A stretch of DNA of 64,000 nucleotides from Sipunculus nudus (taxonomy: Eukaryota > Annelida > Sipuncula > Golfingiida > Sipunculidae). The stretch's first letter is position 1; every line of letters begins with the position of its first letter. The notes under the pieces are model-generated. The model did no database searches and was not told the DNA's origin. It saw nothing but the letters and a program-made list of their open reading frames with translations. Position numbers and translations under genes: made by a program. The stretch lies in contig CM049306.1 in assembly GCA_026874595.1 (NCBI GenBank), positions 52,980,019 through 53,044,018 of the forward strand, in the 5' to 3' direction. Shown here piece after piece: positions 12,001 to 23,852 of the stretch.

Positions 12001-14130
12001 ATCGCAAGAAAAAACACAGACAACACCTACAAAGCCAACAACAGATGTCAGACCAAAGTAGAGAATTTGTTCTTAGATTTTATCAATCAATCCATTAATA
12101 AATTCAGTCTTCTTCCACCACTTCAGCCATTTTGCACAGAAAAAAATCCTGGCGAACCATTTTGCCTTGGTTCCTGAAACTCAATTGAACTGTCAAGATA
12201 ACCCATCACATAAACCGAGGGCAGACCTTTACCATATATTTTCACACTTCTATTATTTTAAAGAGTTTGAAATGTATCAGTTTTACTGAAAATTATATGC
12301 AGAGCATCTTTATGAAGTCATATTTTTTTTTTAATATTCCCTCTGTTCTTTTCTGGTGTATTTATTAATATGTTCTGAAAATTTCTTCTAACTGCTATAG
12401 AACATTAGATAATTTCCCAAGCAGTTACATATTCATCATTTTTAGAGAATTCTGCCTATATCTGAAGTGTGTGAACAAGCTTGATATCACTGAATGTTTT
12501 GCTGGTCCTTCCTGCAGTATCTGATAGGCACAGAAAAGGCAGTCTATGCTTTGCCATCATGCCATATTGATTAATGTTGCTTTTCAATATAAGCGCCCAT
12601 CTGCTATCATCTCCAGATATATTTTATGACAGAAAAGGGAATATCTATAATGGGTAAGACATTAGCCTACGGGAATTAAATTTTCTGCCAGAAGGATGCT
12701 GAAGTACCTATTGTGGCTGTATTTTAACACCATGTACAGCTTAATTAACTTGACACCACATGGCATCAGCTGTCTTTTTTTCCTTAACAAAATCAAACAT
12801 CATCTTTTTCCCACCTGAAATATGCCGCCTTGTTCATGTTATCATCATAAGTGATTTGTTGATGATTAAGACAAATATTAATATAAATATCACACAAACA
12901 CATATCACACAAACAAATGTACATACAACATGTAAACATCTAGGTCAGCTCCTTTTGTCCTAAATAACTTGTTTACATATGCGTAAATATAAAAACTGCA
13001 GAAATCTCAAGAATGTTGATTAAATCCCTTAAAAATATTCAATTAATTGGTGTTCACTTTGCAATATGCTATATATATTTTTTCACAGTTGCCATCATTT
13101 TATTTTTATACACAGTAAGCAAATAAAAACACACAATAAACAGTATTTTCTTTGTTTATACAATATATTTGAGAGAGGATAGTGTTTTTATCTTCATATA
13201 AATGAAATAAATGAATACTTCAGATATATAAAACAGTACTCACCTATTGTGACCCAGGTAACATGAAACAAAAGAAAAACAACAAATGAGTACATTTCAT
13301 TTTTATACATATATAATTCATAAAAGTTTGGAAAATATTGGCCAGGCAAATAATCAAATCAGTTTGAAACATTTTAAATGAAAACAACAAAAATAACTGA
13401 AAAAGAAATGCCACAATCAGTACCTTTGACTCAGTTTTAAACAAATTGATATGTTTATATATTATACAAAATGTATAATAATGTCATGTCTGAGAAGCAG
13501 ATGTATTGTTTGTTCTGCCAACCACTGAGTCTGTATCTGTATCTGCATGATACAGGTGCCATCAATGACCACATGAAGGCTGTAATACAGAACCAACTGA
13601 AGCCACGTTGGCAACCACTAACATCTTGTTAATTGTCAAAAGTAAACGAGTCCAAGACTCAAGTAGGAACACAAAGGGGTGAAACATCTGACCCTCATTT
13701 CTGCATGATTATATGTCACAATGTTGTTTTTTTTAATACAAATATGTGAAACACAAACTCAGGAAAAAAACCAGGAAAAAAAATAACTATGAATTTGTAT
13801 TTATGCAGTTCACATATATGCACTCTAATCACTGCATGACATTTAAAGTTGAAATCCTTGGTAACTGGGGTCAGCTATCTGCAAATGGTAAGTTGCTTAG
13901 GTGGCAGCATAAATAGTGTAAATTTGCCTTCTTTGTCTCAAAATTATCAAAACAAATTTACATGTAATGGTAACCGTTATTAATTGAAAATTTACATAAC
14001 AATTACTAATACTATATATTGATAATTTAAATCCTAAAATGACAAAAATCATTCTGCAATGTTCAGCACTACTGAAGAGATATTTTTTTTATCAGTGAGT
14101 AAAACACACATCCAATAAAATTCATTCTTA
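12001..14130. other. AT-rich, no gene seen
   Basis: No tandem array, mobile element or credible exon was recognised. Low-complexity A/T stretches are frequent, for example around 13060-13160. Short frames on both strands are hydrophobic or Lys-rich by-products of the composition. Confidence 0.5.
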
Positions 14131-14790
14131 ACTTTATGTCTTTCCTGAAGCTGTCAAAACAAAAAGGTCAACAGGAAGACAAATATGTCTGAAACCCAGC
14201 TTCAACATACAGCAAGGGGCCTCTCCTGAGACCATGAGGCAGAGACAAAGGGTGGAGGCGACAAGTCCTACAAAGGTTAATTGGCTTGACCTTGACCAAC
14301 TAGTAGAAAGTAGTGAAAGAAAATATCCTAACAAGGATGGCTGGAGACTAATTTTGTTCCCAGGAGGAAGTGTTACAACGATGAGGATACCAAACGGACT
14401 TCATTTAAAAACATGCTTATTTATAAACTCAAGGCTGATATGTTCCGGGGCCTCACAAATGCAGCCCCACGCTAGTTAATTTTTGTTTATGAATATTATA
14501 CTTTTAAGACCTGGCGGTGATGAACAAGATAGAAAATGTAGCTGCGACAGCCTGTGTGACGAGACAGGTACAGCTCCCGATGACATACAGTTCTGGCCTG
14601 AGGCAAAACACTCTATTTCCGATTCTAAGAGCCCTGATGTTTTCCAAGGATGCCATGTAATATTGAACAGGTGGCATCAGATGACAGCTACGTTAGGCTT
14701 CAACAATAACAGGCCCTCCCTGTGCTTGTATTTAACAGCCTGTACAGCCGCTTGGCTGATTAAAACCATGCTTAAATTATAAGGTCTTCC
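14131..14790. other. Dense high-complexity block, function unknown
   Basis: This is one of the longest non-repetitive GC-richer stretches. It carries plus-strand frames of 81 codons (14234-14479) and 99 codons (14483-14782) in different frames, separated by a stop, and a 66-codon minus-strand frame. None has a recognisable domain, and the two plus frames are not joined by an obvious GT...AG intron. It is a candidate conserved noncoding or regulatory block, and exon status is unsupported. Confidence 0.3.
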
Positions 14791-15280
14791 CCTAACATAT
14801 GAAATGCACAGAAAAGAAATATTATCTCCACACCCAAAGCCCATTCCATCCTATGCTTTTGTTGCTATGGATGTCTTTTTTTCCTTTAAAAGCTACTTGA
14901 ACATTCTAAAGATGGACTAAACAAAATGGACCAGCTGATTGATTATAATTTTTTTTTTACATTTTATTCATGGTTGTACTTGCCTTTTTAAAGAAATATA
15001 CTGTAATAAATCTAACTTATGGCAAAAATGTTTAACAAAGCTATGTTTTATTCACATAACTCTTGTATTCACCAGGCCCTTTATGTGTCAGCCAGACAGA
15101 GGAATCACTGTTTGGTGACTTCAATATTAAATTCTTGAATCTCCCTGGATCTTTTGACATATTTCTGTTTAGATTTCAAATTTAAATTTTTTTAACTATT
15201 TTCTGAGTTATGATAAGACTATATTTCACTATATCAAAATTGGATTTTTTTCCTGTGTTAATGTATATGATTCTTGTGTG
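14791..15280. other. AT-rich spacer
   Basis: AT-rich sequence with T homopolymers and nothing recognised. Confidence 0.5.
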
Positions 15281-15740
15281 TGTAACAGTAGGATTCGTGG
15301 CCCTGGAATAAAATGGCAGTGACCTCCTCCTTGATGCGTACGAATTGTGTGTATCTCCCTACGATACCTGTCCCAGATGAACAATTTGTTCCAGTTTGGC
15401 TAAAGCCTACCTCATTTGGCAAAAACTAGACACTAAGTGATAAAAGCCATTATACGGTGGCCTAGACAAAAAAAAGAGGCCATAACCTGCTGAAAATATT
15501 CCTGGTGCACAGGAAGAACCTGTGGAACATATTTTAAGTACAAACACAGGGTGCATTTCCTGCGCTCCTGGCCAGTTGTGATTTCCTGGTTGGGCCATTT
15601 CCAGCCACCAGTATTGATCTGGACAAAACGTATCATTGAGTGAATGCCCATCACACCACTCCCCAGCACCCTTCATCTTTCCTTGGCTCTTCCATATGAA
15701 TACTTTATTCACAGGGGAATATTTAACCTTCAACTCCTGA
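15281..15740. other. Dense high-complexity block, function unknown
   Basis: GC-richer non-repetitive sequence with a 108-codon minus-strand frame (15407-15733) overlapped by a 78-codon frame on the same strand in another phase. Two overlapping open frames on one strand argue that openness reflects composition, not coding. No domain is recognised. It is treated as a candidate conserved noncoding block. Confidence 0.3.
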
Positions 15741-15802
15741 GCTTCAGTTACTCAAATCCTGTGTTTATATTATGAGAAATGCATAGTCACCAAGAACCAA
15801 TT

Positions 15803-16262
15803 AAGCTGTGGTGAGGTTCATTAAATCTGCATCAAGCTGTGGTGAGGTTATCATATGATCCACACTTAGCTATGGTGAGGTTATCATTGAATCCACTACA
15901 AGCTGCGGTGAAGATTATCATATAATCCTCACCAAGCTGTGGTGAGGTTCATATAATCCACACCCAATTGTGGTGAGGTTCATATAATCCACATCAGGTT
16001 GAGTCGAGGTTATCATGTGGTCCACAGAAAGCTGTTGTGAATTTCACATAATCCACACCAAGCTGTGGTGAGGTTCACATAATCCACACCAAGTTGTGGT
16101 GAGGTTCACATAATCCATACATACAAAGCTGTGGCTGCATGGACATGAAATCAACACCATCCTGAGGCGAGGTCAACATGTCCATATCAAGCAGTGATGA
16201 GGTCTACATAATACACACAAGGCACTGGTGGGTACACATAATCCACACCAAACTGCAGTGAG
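15803..16262 (+). repeat. 32-bp minisatellite, left part
   Basis: The variable unit is AAGCTGTGGTGAGGTTCACATAATCCACACC, written as AAGCTGTGGTGAGGTTCA followed by CATAATCCACACC. About 14 copies of 30-34 bp can be followed to the hAT-like insertion at 16263. Units differ by substitutions and small indels (TTCACAT versus TTATCATAT). The array resumes at 17067 on the other side of the insertion, so it is one array split in two. Confidence 0.9.
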
Positions 16263-17066
16263 TAGTGGTGGGAGTCGGTTCCTTTTTCATAATCGATCAT
16301 CGGTTTGAGCGAACCGATCGGTGATCGATTATTAATCGGTTCAGGCAAACATGAAGAAATATGCAGTTATCTGTGAAACTATACTTTCTTAACACAGCCC
16401 GCATGTCTGAGTAACTCTACCTTAAGAAAAGAAGTTTTTGCCTTTTTTATATTTTCCTATGATTACTGAGAATATGCTATTCAAAGTTTCATTTTGATTA
16501 TTTATAATAATCAAGAATGAAACCACAATCCAGGAGATCTACTTGCTGGCCCTCTAGAATACTCCCACCTATTATTTTAACTTCACCACCGGTGAGGACT
16601 TTCAATTTTATATCAATTTTGATGACTGCCGACATGCATACTGGTTTCACAGGCCCGCCAGAAAAATAACAGGCCCATAAATTTTTTTGTGTAAAAATTA
16701 ATCACGTATGATCTATTTGTAAAACGCTTACTGCCTAAAGGCTTTCGGGTAATTATTTGTATTTGTTTATGGTTTGGAAATCTAGGTCACTGTTGTTTTA
16801 TATCAGTGCCAGTTATCTGTTTGATTATAATGATACGTCCTACAATCTACCATGTCATACTCAGTTACATATGGAAGTTATTTGGGAACACAGAGTCATA
16901 ATATGAAGCGTGGAATGTTGTAAAAAAAGGAAGACTAATTTATGCCTATAACATAAAGGCATTCTGGATAAAAACAATCATGATTATGATGTAATCGATA
17001 GTTGCATTTGATAATCGAGCGCTTGAAAGTGGCAGACTTGAAAACTCGATGATCGGCCCACCACTA
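16263..17066. mobile_element. Non-autonomous hAT-type transposon with 8-bp TSD
   Basis: The element starts TAGTGGTGGG and ends CCCACCACTA, a perfect 10-bp terminal inverted repeat. The subterminal regions are also inversely related, with GATCATCGG-type words on the left and CGATGATCGG on the right. It is flanked on both sides by the identical octamer GCAGTGAG (16255-16262 and 17067-17074), and removing the element plus one octamer restores a continuous minisatellite. TIR sequence and 8-bp duplication are diagnostic of the hAT superfamily. The 804-bp body has no transposase frame, so it depends on another element. A nested inverted repeat CGATCATCGGTT...AACCGATCGGTGATCG lies near the left end. 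Confidence 0.92.
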
Positions 17067-17212
17067 GCAGTGAGGTTATAATATAAGCCACACCATGCAG
17101 TGGTGAGCTCCATATAATCCACACTAAGCTGTGGAGGCCTAGGGTTCATATATTTCACACCAAACAGTGGTGAGGTCCATATAATCCACATCAAGATGTG
17201 GAAAGGTCCTCA
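17067..17212 (+). repeat. 32-bp minisatellite, right part
   Basis: This continues the array at 15803-16262 after the hAT-type insertion. It begins with the duplicated octamer GCAGTGAG and carries about four degenerate units (GCAGTGGTGAGCTCCATATAATCC, split by variants). Confidence 0.85.
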
Positions 17213-18116
17213 CAATCTAGTAGGTTCCATGCTTGACTGAATCGCAATTGGGATCGAGGTTGCAGCAATAACCAAATAAATTTTAAGTGGCGTAATATTT
17301 ACTTCAATAAAATTACTCATTTAAAATAGTATGAATTCACCTGAAATGTTGCTGCATTTAATAAAAGAGCTGAAGGCATTTATATCATTCTGTTCACTCT
17401 TGATTTTGAATCTGGATTTTAGCCAGATCCTGATTTTGGGTTCTGGAATTTGAATCCAGATTCAGCCTGGACCATCACTGATTGGGCAGTATTGGGATTT
17501 AGAATTTAACATATGTATGAAACAAGAGTGCAAAGTCCTAAATTCTAAGCAAGATTCAATCAGAAAACAAGCCTTAGATTCTTAAACCAAATGCCTATAT
17601 CACATCTCTGCTGGGTATAACATTGTGTTCATATCTGTAATATCTGATCTTTTTGAATTTCCTGATCAGTGCCGCAGACAATTAAATTGTAAGCCTAAGG
17701 TCAGAGGAGACCTATCAAAGAGACATCAACCAACGTATATGATTACATTAAGGCCATCAACTGCCTAACGAACTCTTCAAGGAGACAAGCTTGATTTGAA
17801 GTAGAACCTTATAGTGTGATGAGGAAACTGGAAGCACACAGATAGTCGTCAATATCCGGTCAATACCGCACACCCTGAGTGTGAGACGCTGACCTTTAAC
17901 GACCAAGAATTACTGAACTCAATAACCCTCATCAAGCAAGACAGAGACAAATAAACCAGCAAATTTTTTTTCGTCAGTTCCTCATAGTATACTTTATGAT
18001 ATGATATCATATGATATCATGATATCATACATATCTTAATCGAAATGCAGGAATAATTATAATTACTGCTTAATGATATTATAATTGTGAAAGTGGTATT
18101 TAAGACTGTTATTGAA
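17213..18116. other. No gene; short inverted repeats
   Basis: TGAATCTGGATT (17407-17418) is exactly complementary to AATCCAGATTCA (17453-17464), giving a 12-bp stem with a loop of about 34 bases. A self-complementary ATGATATCAT-rich stretch lies at about 17994-18030. No coding feature is seen. Confidence 0.55.
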
Positions 18117-18605
18117 ACAAGGCCTACAGGCCTAATGCGAACCTGTGCATTTGGATATACACCAGGTATAACGCTTCAATGCTGAACCACTACTTTTCAT
18201 ATATATGAACAATGCAAGTACTTAACATTTTGAACAAGAAACAATTCACAAACATCACTGCTGAAATTCTGGCATTTGTGCACACAACGAAAAAATTATT
18301 GTAGGTGGCACCACCAGTCTTGTATAAGACAAAGCTATTTGACATGTATAAATATGCCCAATTTCAGGCTGATATATCAAATTCCTCCGTAGAATTAAGC
18401 AGGCACATACACTTTGCAAAAGTCATTGTAGATGGCGACACCTGTCTTGTGAAGGAGAAAGCCATAAAGACACATAGACAGGTCAGAATATCAGGCCAAT
18501 ACATCAAAACTTACCTTAAGTCTGATGCACGGGGCTGACCAGGCTTAGGTGAGAAAGGCTGTTGCCCCAAGTGTACCGTGACAAATTACTGGCTCAGGCT
18601 ACTGC

Positions 18606-18700
18606 ACTGAGTGAACTCTTGACCTGCACCTGGCTAGACTGAGTGAACTTTTGACCTGTACCTGGCTGCACTGAGTGAACTCTTGACCTGTTGCATAATC
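18606..18700 (+). repeat. 32-bp tandem repeat, three units, in E1
   Basis: ACTGAGTGAACTCTTGACCT recurs at about 18606, 18638 and 18670 with spacers CACCTGGCTAG and TACCTGGCTGC. The same module is in E3 and, once, in 36257-36739. Confidence 0.8.
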
Positions 18701-18834
18701 TGACACAGTTGGCAGTCTGCCAAAGCTATAAATAAATCCAGGCTGACCTTTTGCCTATTGCCAAATCTGAAATAGTAGGCACACAATTGCATAAGCTCAC
18801 AGATTGGCTCCATATGCAGCCCTGAGTGGCATCA

Positions 18835-18922
18835 CACCCATGAGGTGATAACATGATACTCATGAGGTGATCACATGCTACCCATGAGATGATCACATGC
18901 TGCCCATGAGGTGATCACATGC
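18835..18922 (+). repeat. 22-bp minisatellite, four exact-length units, in E1
   Basis: There are four consecutive 22-bp units of the form YACCCATGAGGTGATCACATG. Each contains CATG at both ends and the palindrome TGATCA. The orthologous position in E3 has five units (51276-51385), so copy number changed after the two elements separated. Confidence 0.9.
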
Positions 18923-19699
18923 CTTGTGCTTGGCTGCACTGATTGAACTCTTGACCTATATTTGGCTGCACTGAATGAACTCTTGATCTGTTGCCAAATC
19001 TGAAACAGTTGGCAGTTTCTCAACCTATTCAAGAAACATACACAATCTTGGCCTGTTATGTAACTCTGCTAATATTTATCCAACACAAACCATTTGAACA
19101 AACTTTAGAGAGCTCGCCTCTGGGATCATTTCTGTTAAATATTGAACAATTTGGCTGGACCGTTTACAAGAAGAAGACTTTAAAGTTTTTTTCAGCTTTT
19201 TCCCTGTAATATCTAAGTAAATGCAGATAGCAAAAATAAGCTGAATCCATCAACATTTGATATGTGACAGATAATTGCATAAATTTTGGGGAAAGTAGCT
19301 CCTGCTATTCCTGAGAAATTATGAGTTAGTGTATGGATGATATGTAATATCATAAATCTACATATTTTAAAAGCTTTTAAAAAACATTCTCGTCAATATT
19401 TTCCATAGATAACCTGAAATCTAAATGTCTAGAGGCATGATGTAATGGATGCTGATAAACTGGTGCTAGGCTAGATGTATCTGCTTCACACAGCTAATAT
19501 ATATGGTAAATTGACTCAATTCAATCTTTATAATTCAGCCAAAATTCATTCTTTAGAACGATAAAAGACAATTATGATAAGAATTATTCAGGGAATTGTT
19601 CTTGCAAAATATTAAACAAACTGGCTTCAGAATCATCAGTCGAAAAACATTTTGTAGGTTTATAACTAATATGGGAAAATAACAGCAAAATGGCAAAGT

Positions 19700-20280
19700 T
19701 CAGCTTCCCATAACTCAGCCAAAAATCATTGAACCAAAACCATTTGAACAAACTTGAATCATCAACATCAAAGGATAATTAATGTGTGAGATTTAAGAAT
19801 TTAGCCCGGTAGTTTTTGAGAAGAAGATTTTTGTAGCCACTTAGCTAACATGGGCTGTTATGGCATATGACTAAATTCAGCTTCCCATAACTCAGCCAAA
19901 AGTCACTGAACTGAGACCATTTGAACAAACTTGAATTATCAACATCTAAGGATAATTAATGTGTGAGATTTAAGAATTTGGCCCAGTGGTTTTTTAGAAG
20001 AAGATTTTTGTAGCCACTTAGCTAACATGGGCTGTTATGGCATATGACTAAATTCAGCTTCCCATAACTCAGCCAAAAGTCATTGAACTGAGACCATTTG
20101 AACAAATTTGAATTATCAACATGTAAGAATAATTAATGTGTGAGATTTAAGAATTTGGCCCAGTGGTTTTTTAGAAGAAGATTTTTGTAGCCACTTAGCT
20201 AAAATAGGCTGTTATGGCATATGACTAAATTCAGCTTCCCATAACTTAGCCAAATGTCACTGAACTGAGACCATTTGAAC
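19700..20280 (+). repeat. 176-bp tandem repeat in E1
   Basis: TTCCCATAACTCAGCCAAAA recurs at about 19709, 19887, 20059 and 20237, with nearly identical sequence between copies (CATTTGAACAAACTTGAATT, TGTGAGATTTAAGAATTTGG, GTAGCCACTTAGCTAA). E3 has only a little more than one copy, so E1 has gained units locally. Confidence 0.88.
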
Positions 20281-20899
20281 AAACTTCAGAAAGCATTACC
20301 CTAGGATCATTTTTGTGCGATATTAACCAATTCGGCCTTATCATTTCAGAGAAGAAGTTATTTGTAGCTGTCAGTATGATACTGGCACTGATGACCCCCG
20401 TACAAAAAAGGCTGATGCAGGTGGCGCCACCAATACCTCAATTTCAGATATGACTCATGTGACCAACATTGGCATAAAATTTGGTGATGATAGCTCAAGC
20501 CATTTCTGAGATTGTAATTTTAGTATGCTTTTTTGGACAGATGACTAAGTTCAACTTCCTGTAACTTGGCCAAAAATCACCGAACTTAAATTATTCAAAC
20601 AAACTTGAGAGAGATTGTTCCAGGAATCATTTCTGTAAAATATTGGACAATTTGGCTGAACAAATTCGGAGTAGAAGATTTTTAAATTTTTTAAAACTTT
20701 TTCCTTATAAAATCTAAGAAAATGCAGTTAGCCAAAAAATAAGCAAAATCCGAGAGTTTTTTAGATGACTAATTTTATGCATAAAATTTCGCGATGCTTA
20801 TTCTTGGTGTTTTCAAGATAGTATGGGTTAACGTACAGATGATGGACGCCGGATGCCGGACGCCGCCACACCATCGCATAAGCTCACAGGTTCGCTAAC

Positions 20900-22257
20900 A
20901 ATGCCAAGATCTCAAGAAAATGTATAAAAGAAGGAAATATTTTCACACTTGGTATATACTGCAATTTTATTTTGCATTATATACCAGTGTGATTATATGT
21001 GAAAAGTCTTTCAATTTTACTCCTTTTTTGGCTTCAATTATTTAAACAAAATATCCATGGCAGAAGAACACCCCTTCATCAACTTACCCTCAGCCTCCAA
21101 ACAAAGCACAAACACCACCACTGCAGGTCATGTTCCTCACCTTATAGGTATGTGTATATAATACTGTGCTTCAAGTTGCACTTTACCTTTATACTACTTT
21201 GGCTTATATATTTTACCTTTTAATCTTCAAATATTTATCATACATTATTTATGATCATCCGCTTCGCAAAGTAATTACCTTTATCAATTAATTCACACAA
21301 TTTTTGCCAAGTCAGTGATATTCACACTGATGATAAAAATACCTGCTGGTGAAGCTGTACATCACTTTTTTAACACACGGCAAAGAAACATCTGTTCATT
21401 TAATTTTTACACTAGAAATGTGCAGGCCTTAAAAAAATCATGATTGTATAAAACAGTTTACATGCATACTGCATATTGTATTTTATATCCAAGATATTTA
21501 TATTTTGCCACCCTGTACTGAGCATATTTATGAGAGCTATATGTGAGTATTTTATAGATTACCTGTCATTTTTCCTGTACCTGTTTTGTAGCTTATACAA
21601 GCCTCACAAACACGGCCTGTCAGCAGTACAAGCTCTCTTTATATACTACCGTTAATGTAGCTTTGTGAGCCAGTGATCACCTTGTACATTATTTAATCCT
21701 AAGCTCATAAAAAGGTGCATGTTGCCTCATGGAGTATTCACCTAATCTGTATCAGACAAACAAATCTATATTTGGGTGTAGTTGTTTTTAATATTCAACA
21801 AAAAAATATCTTTTCTTCTTTTCTTTCAAAGGGATACCAATCAGAAACAGCCTATAGAACACAACACCGTGTTTTGTGAGTATATCATCCATGGTAATAA
21901 ATTTTCTTAATTTTTACTCACAGTTAAATTTAGATTGAAGTATTCCCTGGCCTACTAAGATTCAGCAATGTAAACTATATTTAAACCAGTAGGGAGGGTT
22001 TATGATATTATTTCTATATGTAGATTTGAGTCCAGATTTTTTTAGTCCAAGTAGCTTTATAGTAAATGACCTGGGGTGCAAAAATATTTATGAAAAATTA
22101 TCTGACCTTTTTTAATTTTTACATTGCCATAGATCTCTAACAAGGCTGATTTTCCAAAGCTGAATGGTCAGAGTGATAATCAAAGGTAATATTTATTTTT
22201 ACATCAAGCTAATTTTCAAGGTCATGACCATGAAGATGCTTCCTAGAAAATTCATGT
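20900..22257. other. AT-rich, no gene seen
   Basis: Unique AT-rich DNA. A 74-codon plus-strand frame at 20999-21223 has no recognisable domain. No array or mobile element is seen. Confidence 0.5.
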
Positions 22258-22401
22258 GTGACTGCGAACCTCTAGTTAAGTTCTGATGTTACAGTAGTGC
22301 AAACTGTGACTGCAGACCTCTAGTTAAGTTCTGATGCTACACTAGTGCAAACTGTGACTGCAGACCTCTAGTTAAGTTCTGATGTTACACAGGTGCAAAC
22401 T
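22258..22401 (+). repeat. 48-bp tandem repeat, three units
   Basis: Three consecutive 48-bp units start at 22258, 22306 and 22354. Each begins GTGACTGC and contains CCTCTAGTTAAGTTCTGATG and AGTGCAAACT. Units differ at only a few positions, so the triplication is recent. Confidence 0.92.
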
Positions 22402-22480
22402 GAACACTTATTCTCTCCCTTTTCTTCTGCCCTAATATAACAAAAATGCTCTTGCAGGTAAGCTCCTCACACAGCTGTTA

Positions 22481-22907
22481 CACACAGCAGTCATCCTAGA
22501 TCTCCTCTCATGTAACCGCTGCTTTGTATATCAAGATTTTCTCGGTTCAAACACCAAGGTGCACACGGAGCAAACAAGCAACAAGAGCCAGGTATTGCTT
22601 TGTGCATCCAGCTCCAAATTTTAAACAGGCGACACCCACTGTCATTGGTCTGATAACACTTTTTTTGGCACAGAGCTAAGATCAGACACCTAAACCAACA
22701 AGAGTGGGTGACCTGGTGCAATTAATCAGACCATTGAGATTAGGTGATGCATGTTTTAAAATTTGGAGCTGGATACACAATGTGATACCATGCTCTTATT
22801 GGTCGGATTACAGGTTTTTGCTCTGTGTGCAACCTGATGTTAGAACCCAGTAGATCTTGTTATAAAAAGTAACTACATGAAAGGAGACCTAGGACAACTG
22901 CAGTGTT
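22481..22907. mobile_element. Foldback / MITE-like long inverted repeat
   Basis: The left arm (22481 to about 22670) and right arm (about 22716 to 22907) are imperfect reverse complements along almost their whole length. Anchors include CACAGCAGT..TCCTAGATCTCCT against AGGAGACCTAGGA..ACTGCAGTG, GTGCACACGGAGCAAA against TTTTGCTCTGTGTGCA, and the strongest pair CCAGCTCCAAATTTTAAA against TTTAAAATTTGGAGCTGG. The centre is short. A transcript could fold into a hairpin of nearly 190 bp per arm. Class and target duplication are unclear. The 76-codon minus-strand frame inside it is a by-product. Confidence 0.82.
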
Positions 22908-23735
22908 TAACTACTGAATGAGCAATTTTTCTTGCAGGATATCCAACAAGTGTACCACTTAGATCTTTCAAGCCTGTACACCCTATGTAAACCCATACCA
23001 GCCAACCCTGACATACTTTCAATGACCATGTGAACTTCCGCAATCTTAAAAAATATCTATTTAGATAAAAAAATACAATTTTTATCTATTAGCAAACAAA
23101 AAAATCCATATCCAGATATGCATGGATGTATATCCTCCTTTAATCAGGCAAAATGGTAAAAATAGACTACGGTAACTAACATCAAACCACCGAAGGCTTA
23201 ATCTTGCAAAAATCAAAGTCAAATTGGTTGTCAACTCAGAAAACCTGAACAATACAATGTAACTTTTATATTTCTCTAGCTCATGAGACTTAACTAGTTC
23301 AAGTAAACAGATGCCAGAAGAACCAATAATGACATATATAATCAAGCAAAAAAGCAGCATGAGACTTCAGGAATAGAAATGTTTTGCTTCATAAGAGAAG
23401 ATTTCAATCAGTTTAATTAAAAAGTTATATCTGTTGCGATGGTACATGGCATTTAAATTTCCTGCCCCAAAGCAGGGTGTGGGTACTGATAATTAGACAA
23501 GCATCCCAAATTCTATGAGAGAGATTTGACCTTTCTGTGATGATATTTCCTCGGTTCATTTTCCTGGAGCTGCTGCCATTCATGATTAGGTCATGTGATT
23601 CATGGGATCCGCGCAATGGAATACCAAGTCATCTGTTGACATTTACGCTGAGCAGGCCCACTATATTTAACAAACCCTTGTGCATACAAGAAAAGAATTG
23701 AAAATGTTATTAGAGGGATTCAAGTTGGGGGAGGA
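22908..23735. other. No gene seen
   Basis: AT-rich to mixed sequence. Short minus-strand frames (23082-23360 and 23425-23616) have no recognisable domains. There is nothing repetitive. Confidence 0.45.
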
Positions 23736-23852
23736 TCACGCATTTTGATGATGAACCTCACACGTTTTGATGAAGCTCACACATTCTGATGATGAAGTCC
23801 ACAATCTTTGTTGACAATGTCCACACAAAGTTATGATGACATCCACAATATA
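23736..23852 (+). repeat. Degenerate 25-30-bp tandem repeat
   Basis: About four diverged units of the form CACACRTTTTGATGATGAAG/CCTCACACG are followed by ACAATCTTTGTTGACAATGTCC-type variants. The array is old and irregular. Confidence 0.6.

Larger units (their letters stand above)
18117..20899 (+). mobile_element. Composite interspersed element E1 (Helentron-like)
   Basis: The 5' end is ACAAGGCCTACAGGCCTAAT, also found at 34044 and 50452. The 3' end is CGCATAAGCTCACAGGTTCGCTAA. A subterminal inverted repeat is exact: GCGAACCTGTG (18137-18147) against CACAGGTTCGC (20885-20895). Between them lie a GGTGGCACCACC module, three units of a 32-bp ACTGAGTGAACTCTTGACCT repeat, a 22-bp minisatellite, a 176-bp tandem repeat and a GGTGGCGCCACC palindrome at 20420. 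An internal copy of the 3' terminus (ACAATTGCATAAGCTCACAG, ending about 18810) suggests two elements joined in series. E3 (50452-53172) shows the same module order. No Rep/helicase frame is present. Subterminal repeats, tandem core and terminal CTAA fit Helentron-associated non-autonomous elements; class is inferred. Confidence 0.7.

Noticed and set aside
15407-15733. 108-codon minus-strand frame as a gene
   Set aside because: No domain, no splice or promoter context, and another frame on the same strand is also open over the same bases.
18305-18538. 77-codon plus-strand frame as a protein
   Set aside because: It lies within element E1, and the matching part of E3 (50640-50870) does not keep the frame open.
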